This document shows positions 8,100 to 19,463 of a stretch of DNA of 64,000 nt, piece after piece; the stretch's first letter is position 1; each line of letters opens with the position of its first letter. A program made the position numbers and the translations under genes. Source of the stretch: Lyngbya sp. PCC 8106 (lineage in GTDB: Bacteria > Cyanobacteriota > Cyanobacteriia > Cyanobacteriales > Microcoleaceae); the NCBI RefSeq assembly GCF_000169095.1, contig NZ_AAVU01000023.1, forward strand, positions 1 to 64,000. The letters are read 5' to 3'. Under the pieces are notes generated by a model, which made no database searches, had not been told where the DNA came from, and saw nothing but the letters and a program-made list of their open reading frames with translations.

Positions 8100-11000
8100 T
8101 CAGACGAAAGTGAAGTAATCTTCTTCTAGGTTGGGGAATGGAGTGCCTTGAATCATGGCAACTAATTCTTCTTGTTCTCCATTAATCCAGTAAAGGGAAG
8201 CACCAAAAGGTAAGCCGTCGGGTTGATCTCCTAAGCGATAATCCTGACGATTTCCATGCAACTGAATCGTATCGTTTTCGGCATCAAAATCGACGATGAG
8301 AGCATAATCACCCAAACCGGGATTAGTCGTATTGTCATTGTAATAGAATTGGAGATCATCACCTAAAACGAAGGTATCAGCACCTTCTCCGCCTTGGAGA
8401 GTATCAATTTCCCCAACTCCTGGATTGTTGGTTTCGGGATTTACCCCAGTGATAATATCTTCTCCATTATCTCCCCAAAGTTCATCGTTGCCGCGATCGC
8501 CAATCAGAGTATCCGACTCTTTACCGCCATGTAGGGTATCATCTCCTTCACCGCTTTCAAGGAAGTCATCGCCTTGGTTTCCATTCAACCAGTCGTTTCC
8601 TGCGTCGCCAGAGAGATGATCTTGTGCTTCAAGTCCAAAGATGACATCATTTCCTCCATCTCCATTGAGGATGTCACTGTCCTCTGTTCCCATTAGTTCA
8701 TCATCGCGATCGCTACCTTCTATGGTTTGACCTGTGATCTGTGGGGGTTCAGGTCGTGTTTCACGAGTGAGTGTAACGGTTGGTTCAGTTTCAGGAGTGA
8801 GTGTAACGGTTGGTTCAGTTTCAGTATCGTTACCTTCACTACCATTAATAAAATCATTATCACCATTATTATCACCATTATTATTACCATTACCTTCAGG
8901 GATAATTTCAGCAGGTCCAACTGTCACAGTAACAATATTATTATCAACATTGCCGTTACTATCTTGAATCGCATAGAAGATAATGTCTTCTCCTGTAAAA
9001 CCATTATTGGGAGTGTAGGTAAGGGTATTATCTGGATTGATAACTACCTCACCGTTATCGGAGCCAAAAATATCGACAATTTCCCCAGTATCCTCATCTA
9101 CGTCTGTATTTTGTGCAGCAATAAGATCGACAATTTCAATTGCGTCGTTATCTGGATCACTGTCATTGGCTAAAACATCTATTGTGACGGGCGTAGCAAT
9201 ATCGGTAGTTACGAAATCAGGTTCAGCGATGGGGCGACTATTGCTAAAGTCGGGACGGGTAGTCGGGTCGATTTCTTCAGCGCTTTCAATTTGTTCGGTG
9301 AGTTTTTCTCCCGTATTTTTATCGACAATTGCTGTAATATTTCTCGAACTCGTACCTAATTCTACTAAATCTTCTACTGTACCTTCTGGGTCATCGCTTT
9401 GGGCTACTTGCTGTACTTGGACGATTTTTATTGATTTTTCGCGGTCTTCGATAGTTCCATCGGCAGTAATATCATCAATGAGTTTGTTAGCTTTGGTAAT
9501 GATTTCTGCTGCACCATCAACAGTATTATCTTCTAATTCGGGAGCAAGTTCGTTGATAATTTTTTCTACTTGAGTTGAGTCGCTCAAATCGAGATTTTCA
9601 GAGTTAGCGATTTGATTTGATAGTGCTTCAACAATTTCGGTTTCGTCAACTCCCGTTACTGCCTCTATTTGGACGAGGGTATTTTGCACCTGAACCTGTT
9701 TTGCATAGACTTCTAGCCAGTTGGGGTCGTCATCGGAAGCTGCTTCTAAAGCATCGTAGTTGAGCAAATCCACGTCTTCTGGTATTCCGAATGCGGTTTT
9801 AACTCGGTCTTGAGCTACTGTGGTATCGGTACCTTCAGCAAGCAGACGGGAGATGGTTGCTAAAGGATTAGTGACTAGATGTTGGAATCCGCCAGCTAAT
9901 TCGGGAGATTCTGTACTATCGACAAATACTTTACCAGGTTCGACAAAAGGATCGAGGAGATCTGTGCCATCATCAAAGACAGGAGAGAAGAGTTCTCCGC
10001 GATCGAATTCTCCGTTGCTATTACTATCTACAAATGACCATCGATCTACAGGGGTACTTTCAACCACTACTTGTCCTAGTTCGTCTAATTCTAAGACACC
10101 ATTTTCATTATTATCTTCTCCTGGATCTAAGATACCGTTATTGTTATCGTCTTCTCCTGCTTCTAAAACTCCATTCTCGTTAAGATCGAAAGGAGAAATT
10201 GCAACTTCAGTGCCATCGGGATTGAGAGGAGAAGCGATCAAGAAGGGTTCGTTCTCATCTTGTACACCGTTGCCATTATTATCAATAAAATCAATTTCTA
10301 AGTTGTTATCACCGCTAGGATTGACAACTGAGAAGGGTTCGTCCGGATCGAATTCGCCGTTAGCATTACTATCTACAAAGACAAAATCTGGGGATTCTCC
10401 TTCGATGACAACGCGCACGTCTAACAGACCGTTTTCATTGGTGTCAAAGGGAGTAATATCTAGCTCGTCTCCCCCTGTTTCGTCTACTAAAGAAGAAGGT
10501 TCGCCCGTATCTTGTATCCCATTATCGTTAGCATCAATAAAGACATAGCGACCATTAATTTGTTGTCTTTGTTCGGCTTCAAAAAGGAAAGCTTTACCTA
10601 ATATGCCATCAATATTGAGGTTTTTCTCTACAATGCTTGCGGTCAGTTGAGAAATGGCATTTTCATTAAGATTGGTATTGGGATCTTCAGCGATCGCAAC
10701 GGTTAAAGCCTCGTTAATAATAGCAGTTACGGTATCAGGGTCGGTAAGATCGGGGGCTTCTCCATTGTTAGCGCGGGTTACAATGGCTTGAAGAATAGCA
10801 CTGGCAATTTGTGCTTCGTTTACTGTAGAAGAAACTTCGTTATCATCTAATGTTCCGTTGTCGTTAACATCGAAGAAACGAGATCCATCATCAGCTTGAA
10901 CGACTTCTAAATCTCCATCATCGAACTGTTGGTTATTATTGTTATCGAGATAAATCAGACCATCTTTAGTCAGAATGTCGCTACCATTGATGGTTTGCCC

Positions 11001-14000
11001 TGTAAAAGAAGTCGCACCGATAGTTTGGGTAGCTAAGATAATCAGATTTTGCAGTTGAGATTGTAAACCCAATACTGATAGTTCAGAAGTTTTGGGGTCA
11101 TCATTATACAAATCGCTATTTTCTGATAAACCGAAAATATTAATTACTTCTGCTTGTGCTGCTTCGAGATCGGGTTCAGCCATTTCTACCACCAAGCTTG
11201 TTAAAGGCGTGGCAATAGTCGCATCGGGAGTGGTAATAATTGGTGCGGTTTGAGGTAAGGAAGTGGAAATATCAATGCCGTTAACAATAACCACTCTACC
11301 TTCTTCGGGATCGATAACACTATTACTATTAAGATCGAAGGGAGAGAAGGGAATATCGAGATCGTAACTACCATCGGCATTACTAAAAGTAACGGGTTCG
11401 TTGGGGTCTTGAATGCCATTGAAGTTGGCATCAAAGAAGACCGTACCGCCAGAAATCACCCCATCTATGGCACTACTAAAACTATTACCTTTGCCTCCGA
11501 CACTAAACTCGGCTAGAGGGAAAGTAGCAATACGTTGCTCGAATACCGTCCTCCTAAACAAGCTAACTTCTGCACCCAAAAAGGCGTTAACAATACCGTT
11601 TAATTGGAACAGTTCAAAGGGTGTGGAAATGCGGTCGGCAATCTCCGAAGCACGCAGTCTACCATCATCCGTGCCGTTTATTTCCCCACCATCAATTAGA
11701 TCCAAACCGATAATCCCTTCTAAACCTCCTTTGAGAAAGCCCGAAAGAGCAATCAGATCGACACCCAATCCTGCTGCAATAGTAGCATTAGCAATCAATT
11801 CATCGACATCTTCTCCCGTACCGTCGGGGTTTTCGCGATCGCTGACAAAGAAACCATCTAAAACTCTAAAAGATTCTAGGGGGTCAAAATTATTAGCCGA
11901 CCATTGATTGAAACCAAAAGTATCGAAGCCAAAAGCGAGATCCAAAGCGACATTAAAATCCCCTTCTAACAAACCGCTAATCGGGCCAAAAATGGGAAAT
12001 GTTTGTTGTACGTCGAATCCAACTTCTAAAGCAGGAAGATCGTAAGTAAAGAGGGCGACATCTTTACCTAAAAGCAAGTCGATCGCGCTTAAGGGATTGT
12101 TAATTAAAGGAATATCGAAATTATCGTTATTCAGTATCCGATTGGTATTTGCTTTCTGGGTATTTCTGCTACCATCATCGGGAGCATCATCGAGTTGTTC
12201 CTCTAAATCTGGTGCGGACTCGGTTTGGTCTGCTTCAACGCCCGTTGGATCGGCATCGGGATCGCTAGGATCAAAATTGCCCAACTCGAAAGAACCCACA
12301 TCAATGAGGATGCCTTCATCCCCCGCAATCGATTCATTGAGAGCATCTGACAGAGCGAACAGTTCGGTAATTTGGTTGAAAGCAGCCTGAAAGTTAGCGT
12401 TGGGAGGATTGCCCGTCAATTCCGCAATACCGATCGCGAGTTCGATGACGCTAATTTCACCGTCACCATTATCATCAAAACCATCCGCAATGCTCAGATC
12501 GTTGAGGATTTCCGTATCGGTGTTGAGAAAATCAACTATAGGGCGAAAAGGATCGATGATGCTATTAATATTACCAATTACGGGGCGAGCAAAGTCGGAG
12601 AGAAAACTGCCTAAATCTAGTTGCACGTCATTAAACGCGATCGTCGGTGCAAATTCGCCAACAGCTTCTCCATCTTCAAACGTAAACGAGCCGAATTCCC
12701 CAGCCAAATCGAAATTAATACTGGGAAAAGCAGTATCCGCTTGGATGCTAGTAACGGCTTTTAAACCCAAATTGGCAGTTGCCGAAGCACTGGGATTGAA
12801 GAGGTCAGATAAGTCGTCGAAAGAAGCATTGCTTAGTTCTGTGCTGGTTAGGCGATCGCCATCTAAATCTTCTTCATTATCTGCATTTTCGGTATTATTT
12901 GCATTTTCGGTATTATTTGAATTTTCGATATTATTTGAATTGTTGGTATTATCTAGATCTTCATCATCATCTGAATCTTCAACATTATCTAGATCGTTGA
13001 GTCCTAAAGTAAAATCAGCACTGACCGCCGTGGGGCTTTCTTCATCATTGACCAGATCGAGTTGCAAAAAGCCTAGATTACCCGTTGCTTGGAAATCATC
13101 ACTCAAACCCAGATCGATTCCTGCGGTAAAGTTGGTTTTTTCTGTATCGATAAAGAAACCGAATTCTTGGTTAATGCCAAACCCCAGATCGAATTGGTAA
13201 TCAAAATCGAGATCGACACTACCATCAACATCAATTCCCAATCCTGGTAAACCTAAATCCGCATCCAGGTCGATATCACCAAGGTTAAATTCTTTAGCAA
13301 CTGAAATATCGAAAGTTGCTTCTTCTTCCGAGAGAGTTTCTTCTACTGTTACATCAGCTTCTAAAATCTCTGCAATAGTTTCTTCAATTAACCCCCTAAG
13401 TTTATTTACGTCTAATACTCCTCCCGTTTGCACCCGATTAATTAAACTAGCTTGAAAACTACCGATTAAATCAGGTGCGAGAGTTTCTAGAGAACCAACA
13501 AAAGGTAATTCAATGGCTCGAAACTGTTCGTCAATAGAATCTTGAATCGAATTGAGGGCATTATTTAAACCCCCTGCTGTCTCGATATTATCAAAACTGA
13601 GTTCGTTAATGGCAATGGGAAAAGGTTGTACTTCTAATTCGTTGTAAACAGGATCGTCACTCTCAATAACGTGAGTAATGTTTTGAAATTCCGTGTCTTC
13701 TACTTCATTATCTATCGCAGCAGTAACTGTAACTTCTTGAGGAGTCGCAAAGTTATCGGGAATAAAAGTTATGGGTGCAATGGCTTCGAGATCGTCGCTA
13801 ATGCCAAAACTAATATTGACATCTGCTGTGGGTTCGGTTGCTAGAGCAATGGTGTAGGTCTGCCCGAGTTCCCCTTCGGTTACTGTAAAATTATTTCCGT
13901 TGCCAATAACAATCCCAGGAACATCATTTTCGGTAATATTGGCAGTAACCTGATTAATGGTAATTCCCTGATAAGCAGCATCATCACTGGTTGCAGTATG

Positions 14001-17000
14001 GGAAATAACCGAAGTGCGGTTTTCTGTGGTTATATTGTCATCAACAGAAACCACCGTAACATTTTGCCTGATGTTGAAGTTTTCAGGAGTAAAAGTAATG
14101 GGTTCGATGCTCTCTATCTGGGTTGCATCGGTAGTAAAATTAATAGTGACATCGCTATTCGGTTGGCTAGTTAACTCAATCGTATAGTTATCCGTAGTTT
14201 GTCCTTCTATGAGGTTAGTCGAACCTTGAGATTCGCTAATTTGCACCCCGACTACATTACCCGTATCATCCCTGCCACTATCTACAATAGTTAACTCTGC
14301 TGATGCTTCCCCTAGTTCATATCCTTCTCCTTCATTTAAGGTAAAAGTAACGTTTTCATTGACTTCTTCATTATTGTCATCAATGGGTCTAACTTCAATT
14401 CTGGCGGTAGTCGTACCTTCTGGTAAAGAGAAACTATCGCCGATAAGATCTCGTTCTGTATTATTAGCAACCAAGACCAAATTGTAGTCTTCACCTCGCG
14501 TAGCATCTCCACCGATAGTGAAGTTAAAGATGGCATCCTCGTCATCATTCTCATTGCCATTACTGAGTAAGGGATTGGAGAAATTAAGCTGGAAAACACC
14601 GGGGTTAGAGTTCTCTTCAGTAGCATTATCTCCTGCAACAACATCAATTATCGGGGGACTGTCATTATCAACAATATTGGCAGTTATGGTATTTCCGCCA
14701 CCACCATACTCTTCACTCTCGTTGAGAGTAATTTCTACTGTCTCATTTCCTTCAGCTACCCCATCGTCAAAATCGGGAATCCCCCCCGTAATTCCTGTGA
14801 CATCTAGTTTAACCACAACTTGTTCTTCACCAGAAATATCGAGGAAAAAATTACCCTCTTCATCGCCAAAGATAGGCTCGTCATCGGTATTGAGAAACCT
14901 ATAATCTGTATCTAGTTCGGCTGTTCCCCCAGTAACGCTAAAGCTTAACTGACGACCTTCAGGAGCATTCGGGTCTAAATTAAAGATAAACTGACCGTTA
15001 CTCTCCCCTTCTACTGCATCTGTCCCATCAAGGCTAATATCTGGTTCGTCGTCCACAATAGCCAATTCAGCAGCAATAGAAGCACCTAGATTGTAAAGTG
15101 GGGAATCTTCCAAGGTGACAATGATATTTTCATCGGGATCGAAAATGCGATCGTCAATTACTTCAATCTCGATAGAACCTTGTGTTGCTCCCACAGGAAT
15201 TGTAACGCTACTGGGAATTTCAAAATCTTCACCATTGGTAGCTGTTCCTGTAACGGTGTAGCTAACGATTAAATCTATGGGTAAAGCTCTGTCTAGAGAT
15301 AGATTAAAAGAACCATTTCGATCGGGTTCTGATAAATTATCTCCTGGAGCTAGATTAATTGTGGGCAGAATAAAATTGCTGATGTCACCAAAGACGCGAC
15401 CATTATCTAGGTTATTTCCGGTAGCAACATTGGTATTAGCCTGAGAAACGGTGGCATCACCCCTGATAAAGATATCATTTCCTTTTGCTTGACCGTTATT
15501 CGCACCTGTTCCTCCAGTGGTTGAGTTCCCAGAAAAATTGCTGTTAAGAAGTATTAAATCAGCACCCTGATTGACAAAGATAGCACCACCGAGTGCAGCA
15601 CCACCGCCACCGCGAACAGCTGGACCTCTACTTCCACCTGCTGGGACATCAACACCATCACCGCCATCACCGCCAAATGCTCCGCCATCACCGCCATCAC
15701 CGCCTAATCCGGTTCTTCTTTTTCTTCTGCGGTTACTGGGATTCGAGCCAGCACCGCCTCCAGCACCACCTCCAGCACCGAAACCACCATCACCACCATC
15801 ACCACCAAAACCACCGAAGCCTTCTAACAGTCCACCAGATTCGCCGCCGCCTCCGCCGCCACCAGAACCTCCGCCATTGCCAAAGCTACCATCCTGACCG
15901 CTAGTACCGCTACGACCATTCTGACCATTTCTACTTCCACGAGCACCACCATTACCACCATCAGCACGAGTTGTGTCAGCAAAAGCAGTACCATCTATAT
16001 TGGCAATTCCCCCACGACCTCCATTTTCACCCGTTCTCTCAGCACTACCGCCTCTGGCTCCAGTGGTACCATTTCCACCAACGGCACTATTGTCAGTAAA
16101 ATCAACGTTATTCGCAATTACCGTACCGTTGTTAATAAATAAAGCACCACCAGCACCTAAGCCTCCGCCTCCGCCACGAAATCCACTACTCCCCCTGACA
16201 TGACCACCTGTTAAGGAAAGATCGGATAAGATTATTTGGGTCGCGTCGGTTTCGCCATTAATTGCTAAAATTTGATGTTGGTTCAAGCCATTAATTACAA
16301 GGCCGTTACCCCGAATCTCCACATCCTCGCTAATAGTTGGCAGGCTGTCAGCTAAATTAATAAAACCTACATCTATCTGAATGGTGTCTATTGTCCCACC
16401 ATTATTATTGTTTTCCGAATCTAGAATGGCTTGTCGTAAAGAACCCGCACCGCTATTGTTAGCGTTAGTAACTGTAAAAGTCTGCAATACAGAATTAAAC
16501 GCAGACATTGCCTCGACTTGAAACGCTAGAGGTGAATCGATAAATCCCGTCGTGGCTTCTAATATCCAATCTCCCCCCAGATCGCTATTACCCGTCAAAT
16601 CTTCAGAAGCAGCAATATCTGCTGCGGTAATCTCTCCTAAGCGGCTAATAAAAGCTTGTCCTTGTTCGCCTTCTGCGACATTACAACCATATAAAAGAAT
16701 ATCCCCATTTTCACTTAGGGCTTTTCCCCACTGTTGCAATTGGTTTGCATAGCTCTCAATATTACCATTATCTAGGCTGCTATTCCCCAACTGTAAAACG
16801 GCTGAATCTCCGTGAGACAGAATTTGTACGCTATCTAAATTGTCGTAGTTAGCTAATACTTCAGTAATTTGCTCAACACCATTGCGGTTGGGGTCTAAGA
16901 CAACTATTTTTGTCTCTGGTTCGACGCTGTTAACCAGAGATTGGTAGTCAACAACATTGCTATCAACAAAAATGACGGAAGAGGGAGCGTTCATTATCAT
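8100..17000 (-). CDS. Giant DUF4347 / beta-helix / Calx-beta / RTX exoprotein
   Basis: 2966 residues, acidic, no N-terminal signal peptide. In order: a DUF4347 domain (about 8-165, with ILSHGD and LLYGCNVAEG); a beta-helix-type start (FTVTNANNSGAGSLRQAIL, about 174); a Gly-rich stretch (about 270-480); Calx-beta-type repeats (about 560-1150); a long unassigned region with an Asn/Asp-rich linker near 1345-1385; many Asp-rich FVDSNxNGEF segments like EF-hand or SdrD-type calcium loops (about 1845-2340); a cadherin-like domain (VTIDVLANDSD, about 2600); and RTX nonapeptides (GGNDVIFG, AGNDWLNG and others, about 2765-2890) near the C-terminus. The family pattern indicates calcium-dependent type I secretion to the surface or medium. 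The HlyD gene at 40-41.6 kb is a candidate adaptor, but it is distant. Confidence 0.92.
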   Translation of the reverse strand: MIMNAPSSVIFVDSNVVDYQSLVNSVEPETKIVVLDPNRNGVEQITEVLANYDNLDSVQILSHGDSAVLQLGNSSLDNGNIESYANQLQQWGKALSENGDILLYGCNVAEGEQGQAFISRLGEITAADIAASEDLTGNSDLGGDWILEATTGFIDSPLAFQVEAMSAFNSVLQTFTVTNANNSGAGSLRQAILDSENNNNGGTIDTIQIDVGFINLADSLPTISEDVEIRGNGLVINGLNQHQILAINGETDATQIILSDLSLTGGHVRGSSGFRGGGGGLGAGGALFINNGTVIANNVDFTDNSAVGGNGTTGARGGSAERTGENGGRGGIANIDGTAFADTTRADGGNGGARGSRNGQNGRSGTSGQDGSFGNGGGSGGGGGGGESGGLLEGFGGFGGDGGDGGFGAGGGAGGGAGSNPSNRRRKRRTGLGGDGGDGGAFGGDGGDGVDVPAGGSRGPAVRGGGGAALGGAIFVNQGADLILLNSNFSGNSTTGGTGANNGQAKGNDIFIRGDATVSQANTNVATGNNLDNGRVFGDISNFILPTINLAPGDNLSEPDRNGSFNLSLDRALPIDLIVSYTVTGTATNGEDFEIPSSVTIPVGATQGSIEIEVIDDRIFDPDENIIVTLEDSPLYNLGASIAAELAIVDDEPDISLDGTDAVEGESNGQFIFNLDPNAPEGRQLSFSVTGGTAELDTDYRFLNTDDEPIFGDEEGNFFLDISGEEQVVVKLDVTGITGGIPDFDDGVAEGNETVEITLNESEEYGGGGNTITANIVDNDSPPIIDVVAGDNATEENSNPGVFQLNFSNPLLSNGNENDDEDAIFNFTIGGDATRGEDYNLVLVANNTERDLIGDSFSLPEGTTTARIEVRPIDDNNEEVNENVTFTLNEGEGYELGEASAELTIVDSGRDDTGNVVGVQISESQGSTNLIEGQTTDNYTIELTSQPNSDVTINFTTDATQIESIEPITFTPENFNIRQNVTVVSVDDNITTENRTSVISHTATSDDAAYQGITINQVTANITENDVPGIVIGNGNNFTVTEGELGQTYTIALATEPTADVNISFGISDDLEAIAPITFIPDNFATPQEVTVTAAIDNEVEDTEFQNITHVIESDDPVYNELEVQPFPIAINELSFDNIETAGGLNNALNSIQDSIDEQFRAIELPFVGSLETLAPDLIGSFQASLINRVQTGGVLDVNKLRGLIEETIAEILEADVTVEETLSEEEATFDISVAKEFNLGDIDLDADLGLPGLGIDVDGSVDLDFDYQFDLGFGINQEFGFFIDTEKTNFTAGIDLGLSDDFQATGNLGFLQLDLVNDEESPTAVSADFTLGLNDLDNVEDSDDDEDLDNTNNSNNIENSNNTENANNTENADNEEDLDGDRLTSTELSNASFDDLSDLFNPSASATANLGLKAVTSIQADTAFPSINFDLAGEFGSFTFEDGEAVGEFAPTIAFNDVQLDLGSFLSDFARPVIGNINSIIDPFRPIVDFLNTDTEILNDLSIADGFDDNGDGEISVIELAIGIAELTGNPPNANFQAAFNQITELFALSDALNESIAGDEGILIDVGSFELGNFDPSDPDADPTGVEADQTESAPDLEEQLDDAPDDGSRNTQKANTNRILNNDNFDIPLINNPLSAIDLLLGKDVALFTYDLPALEVGFDVQQTFPIFGPISGLLEGDFNVALDLAFGFDTFGFNQWSANNFDPLESFRVLDGFFVSDRENPDGTGEDVDELIANATIAAGLGVDLIALSGFLKGGLEGIIGLDLIDGGEINGTDDGRLRASEIADRISTPFELFQLNGIVNAFLGAEVSLFRRTVFEQRIATFPLAEFSVGGKGNSFSSAIDGVISGGTVFFDANFNGIQDPNEPVTFSNADGSYDLDIPFSPFDLNSNSVIDPEEGRVVIVNGIDISTSLPQTAPIITTPDATIATPLTSLVVEMAEPDLEAAQAEVINIFGLSENSDLYNDDPKTSELSVLGLQSQLQNLIILATQTIGATSFTGQTINGSDILTKDGLIYLDNNNNQQFDDGDLEVVQADDGSRFFDVNDNGTLDDNEVSSTVNEAQIASAILQAIVTRANNGEAPDLTDPDTVTAIINEALTVAIAEDPNTNLNENAISQLTASIVEKNLNIDGILGKAFLFEAEQRQQINGRYVFIDANDNGIQDTGEPSSLVDETGGDELDITPFDTNENGLLDVRVVIEGESPDFVFVDSNANGEFDPDEPFSVVNPSGDNNLEIDFIDNNGNGVQDENEPFLIASPLNPDGTEVAISPFDLNENGVLEAGEDDNNNGILDPGEDNNENGVLELDELGQVVVESTPVDRWSFVDSNSNGEFDRGELFSPVFDDGTDLLDPFVEPGKVFVDSTESPELAGGFQHLVTNPLATISRLLAEGTDTTVAQDRVKTAFGIPEDVDLLNYDALEAASDDDPNWLEVYAKQVQVQNTLVQIEAVTGVDETEIVEALSNQIANSENLDLSDSTQVEKIINELAPELEDNTVDGAAEIITKANKLIDDITADGTIEDREKSIKIVQVQQVAQSDDPEGTVEDLVELGTSSRNITAIVDKNTGEKLTEQIESAEEIDPTTRPDFSNSRPIAEPDFVTTDIATPVTIDVLANDSDPDNDAIEIVDLIAAQNTDVDEDTGEIVDIFGSDNGEVVINPDNTLTYTPNNGFTGEDIIFYAIQDSNGNVDNNIVTVTVGPAEIIPEGNGNNNGDNNGDNDFINGSEGNDTETEPTVTLTPETEPTVTLTRETRPEPPQITGQTIEGSDRDDELMGTEDSDILNGDGGNDVIFGLEAQDHLSGDAGNDWLNGNQGDDFLESGEGDDTLHGGKESDTLIGDRGNDELWGDNGEDIITGVNPETNNPGVGEIDTLQGGEGADTFVLGDDLQFYYNDNTTNPGLGDYALIVDFDAENDTIQLHGNRQDYRLGDQPDGLPFGASLYWINGEQEELVAMIQGTPFPNLEEDYFTFV

Positions 17001-17370
17001 CCTATCTGTAGTCCTATTTTCAAGAATTGCTGTAAGAGGGTCATACGATGTCCGGTTGAATAGTTATAAATAACGATAGAGGAGTCAGGAGATCCTCCCT
17101 TGCCCCCCAATTCTGGCAGAGCCGTTTCATTCTAACCAAGATCCAAAGTTTAGACCACCTGTTCGCTCACAATAACCTATTTCCTGCTTTGAGGAGCTTA
17201 TGCAAATTCAATGGAAATTGAAACAAAATCGGGAGCAGCCCAACCGAACTATAAAACCTGAAACGATAATACAACAAAGATTTAATAAAAATACATAAAA
17301 TATCATTTAAAATAATCAAAAATATCGTTATTAAACCCAAAGAAAATACAATCTAGAATATTAATGAAAA
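17001..17370. other. Upstream region of the giant RTX gene
   Basis: About 370 bp, AT-rich toward 17370. It should hold the promoter of the minus-strand giant gene. No unambiguous -35/-10 pair or operator could be fixed by eye. Confidence 0.35.
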
Positions 17371-19083
17371 TTATCTCTCAGAGTTGACAATATACAGTTG
17401 ATAAGCTGGAAAAAGTCGATTAAAGCTTTCTTGAGTCTTGGGGTTAATAAACTTGACCCACCATTGCCCCGGACTGCATTCAAATTCATGATCAACAATT
17501 CCTCTCATTCCTGTAACAACTCGTTTGGGATCTAATAAGATTTCTACTTCTACACCTGAACGCAGTTGTTTTTGGATTTGTGTTTGTAGAAGATCTCTCC
17601 ATTGCATTAATTCTTCAAAAATATTCTCTTTTTCTCGGAGTTGATTTTGAACGCCTCTCAGTTCCAATTCTAATTGATATTCTTCTTTTTTGGAGACATT
17701 ATTATTGTCGAGATCTTCGATTTCCGCAATTCGCTCTTGAAGTTGACGATTTTGATGTTTTAATTGAGTGAGTTGGCTTTGCGCTCGTTCAGTTCCAATC
17801 ATCCGTTCAAATCGATATCCTGATGCTTCATCTTGTTCGGATAAAGTACCCGACCACTTCGTTTTTGGATGGTCATCTCGGTCAAAACCAACAACTAAAT
17901 CGTCAATTACCGTTGCTTGACCGTCTTTTTCTGGAGAAATTACCCGAATACGATCATTTAACTTTAATTCTTTGAGTCGAGCCGCAATAAATACAGGTTT
18001 AAAAACAGCGTTATTATCATTAGCTTCTGAATCTTGTTGATGGAGATAGGCAATATATTCCTCTCGTTCTTTGAGTTGACGTTGTAATTGCTCAATTTGA
18101 TGGGATTCAATGGATTCTGTTAATTCAATCGATTTAGATTCCAATTCAGTTTGCTGAGAATCAGTTTCGAGTTGAGATTGTAATTTTTCTAACTCATTAG
18201 GGTGATCAGAGTTATTATTTTGAGGAGTTGATTCGGTTAATTCGGTTAATCGTTGTTCAAGCTGCTGAATTTGTTCTTGAAGTTTAAGATTACTTTGTTG
18301 TTCAACTCGGAGTTGTGATTGCAATTTTTGAAGTTGTAGTTCGGAATTCTCTGAATTCTCTGAACCCACGTTAACTGTTTGAGATTTAGGTGAAGACTGA
18401 AGGTAAGTTGATGTCGATTGCCCTGGAGTTATCGTAACTGATTTCGGGTCAAAGTCCTGGCACAGTTGCTTGATTCTCTTTTCAGTTTGATTTATATCCA
18501 CCATCAACTGTTCTTGGGCTTGTGCAGTGACAGCTTCATTGAGTTGGGCTTTGAGATTAACGAGATTCGCTGCTAACTTAGCTAATTCAATGGTAACTTG
18601 ATTGGGTTGAACTGCAAGCTTTGGAGTCGATGTAGATGCTGACAACTTCTGTTTTCCTTGTTCTTCAGCAATTAGGTCGTTAATCTGTTTGATGGTTAAT
18701 TTCTGTGAACTTGATAGAATTGTTTTAACCAGTTCATCACTCGCACGCGAAAGGGCTATGATTGCCCCTGTTGCCCATCCCATCATTGATTCTACCTGTT
18801 CGGGAACTCGTTCGGCTAAATCGACAATTTTTAGCCAGTTACGAATTGTTTTTTCGGCATCGGGGAAGTAATAAGCTAACCAATCTCGAAATTGCTTGGC
18901 ACTAAGCTGTTCTCGCAGTTGATTAATACGACGAGCCAGTTCTAATGCCTCCAGATTGAATTTTATCAAACTAATCCGAATCCCGTCAACTAAGGACTCC
19001 GCTTCATTTTGCAGTGATTCACAGATATCGCCGTAATTAAAGGGGGGTTTAAATCCAGTTGGGCTAGATGCTAGAATCGTCAT
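17371..19083 (-). CDS. Long coiled-coil protein of the accessory block
   Basis: 570 residues. The N-terminal 150 residues are helical with a DUF3102-like look (LELARRINQLREQL, WLAYYFPDAEKTIRNWLKIV). A long Gln/Glu-rich coiled coil covers about 160-340 and 420-500. Two small beta-like modules carry LNDRIRVISPEKDGQATVIDD (about 375) and GIVDHEFECSPGQWWVKFI near the end. Similar layouts occur in plasmid DNA-binding or segregation proteins, but I cannot assign a function. It is the last gene of the minus-strand block, separated by about 500 bp from the next. Confidence 0.75.
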   Translation of the reverse strand: MTILASSPTGFKPPFNYGDICESLQNEAESLVDGIRISLIKFNLEALELARRINQLREQLSAKQFRDWLAYYFPDAEKTIRNWLKIVDLAERVPEQVESMMGWATGAIIALSRASDELVKTILSSSQKLTIKQINDLIAEEQGKQKLSASTSTPKLAVQPNQVTIELAKLAANLVNLKAQLNEAVTAQAQEQLMVDINQTEKRIKQLCQDFDPKSVTITPGQSTSTYLQSSPKSQTVNVGSENSENSELQLQKLQSQLRVEQQSNLKLQEQIQQLEQRLTELTESTPQNNNSDHPNELEKLQSQLETDSQQTELESKSIELTESIESHQIEQLQRQLKEREEYIAYLHQQDSEANDNNAVFKPVFIAARLKELKLNDRIRVISPEKDGQATVIDDLVVGFDRDDHPKTKWSGTLSEQDEASGYRFERMIGTERAQSQLTQLKHQNRQLQERIAEIEDLDNNNVSKKEEYQLELELRGVQNQLREKENIFEELMQWRDLLQTQIQKQLRSGVEVEILLDPKRVVTGMRGIVDHEFECSPGQWWVKFINPKTQESFNRLFPAYQLYIVNSER

Positions 19084-19111
19084 AATATTGAAATAAATAA
19101 ATCAGTTTTTT

Positions 19112-19146
19112 GAAAGCCAGCCGTCTTGTGCTGGTCTTTTTTTTAT
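19112..19146 (+). terminator. Terminator-like hairpin
   Basis: GCCAGC and GCTGGT pair around an 8-base loop, followed by a run of nine T on the plus strand. No plus-strand gene ends here. It sits upstream of the minus gene at 19083, so its role is unclear. Confidence 0.35.
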
Positions 19147-19463
19147 TTCTATAACAGTCTTTGTCTGAACGGGTTTGCGTTTGACTGGAGAAGGCGGTTC
19201 AAGAAGCGAAAGAAAATGGTGAGATTACCGATTCTGATTAAATCAAGTCGAAAATCAAAACTATTACAGTTAAGTTGATTCGAGTCAATTGATGATTGGA
19301 TGGAAATCTTTACACATTCGCTGGAAGTTAAGTAACTGTAAAAGTTCAGTCAGAAAGTTTGTAGTTAATGGTGAGAGTGCTTTGAGATTTGAACTCAACT
19401 CAGAAGTTAATTTATTTAAAGTTACTTAGTTTTATCTGAATTTGATAACTGGTTATAGGTTAA

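Noticed and set aside
15571..15904. Plus-strand Pro-rich and His-rich open frames
   Set aside because: They are antisense to the Gly-rich part of the 2966-residue protein; composition is the complement of GGN repeats.
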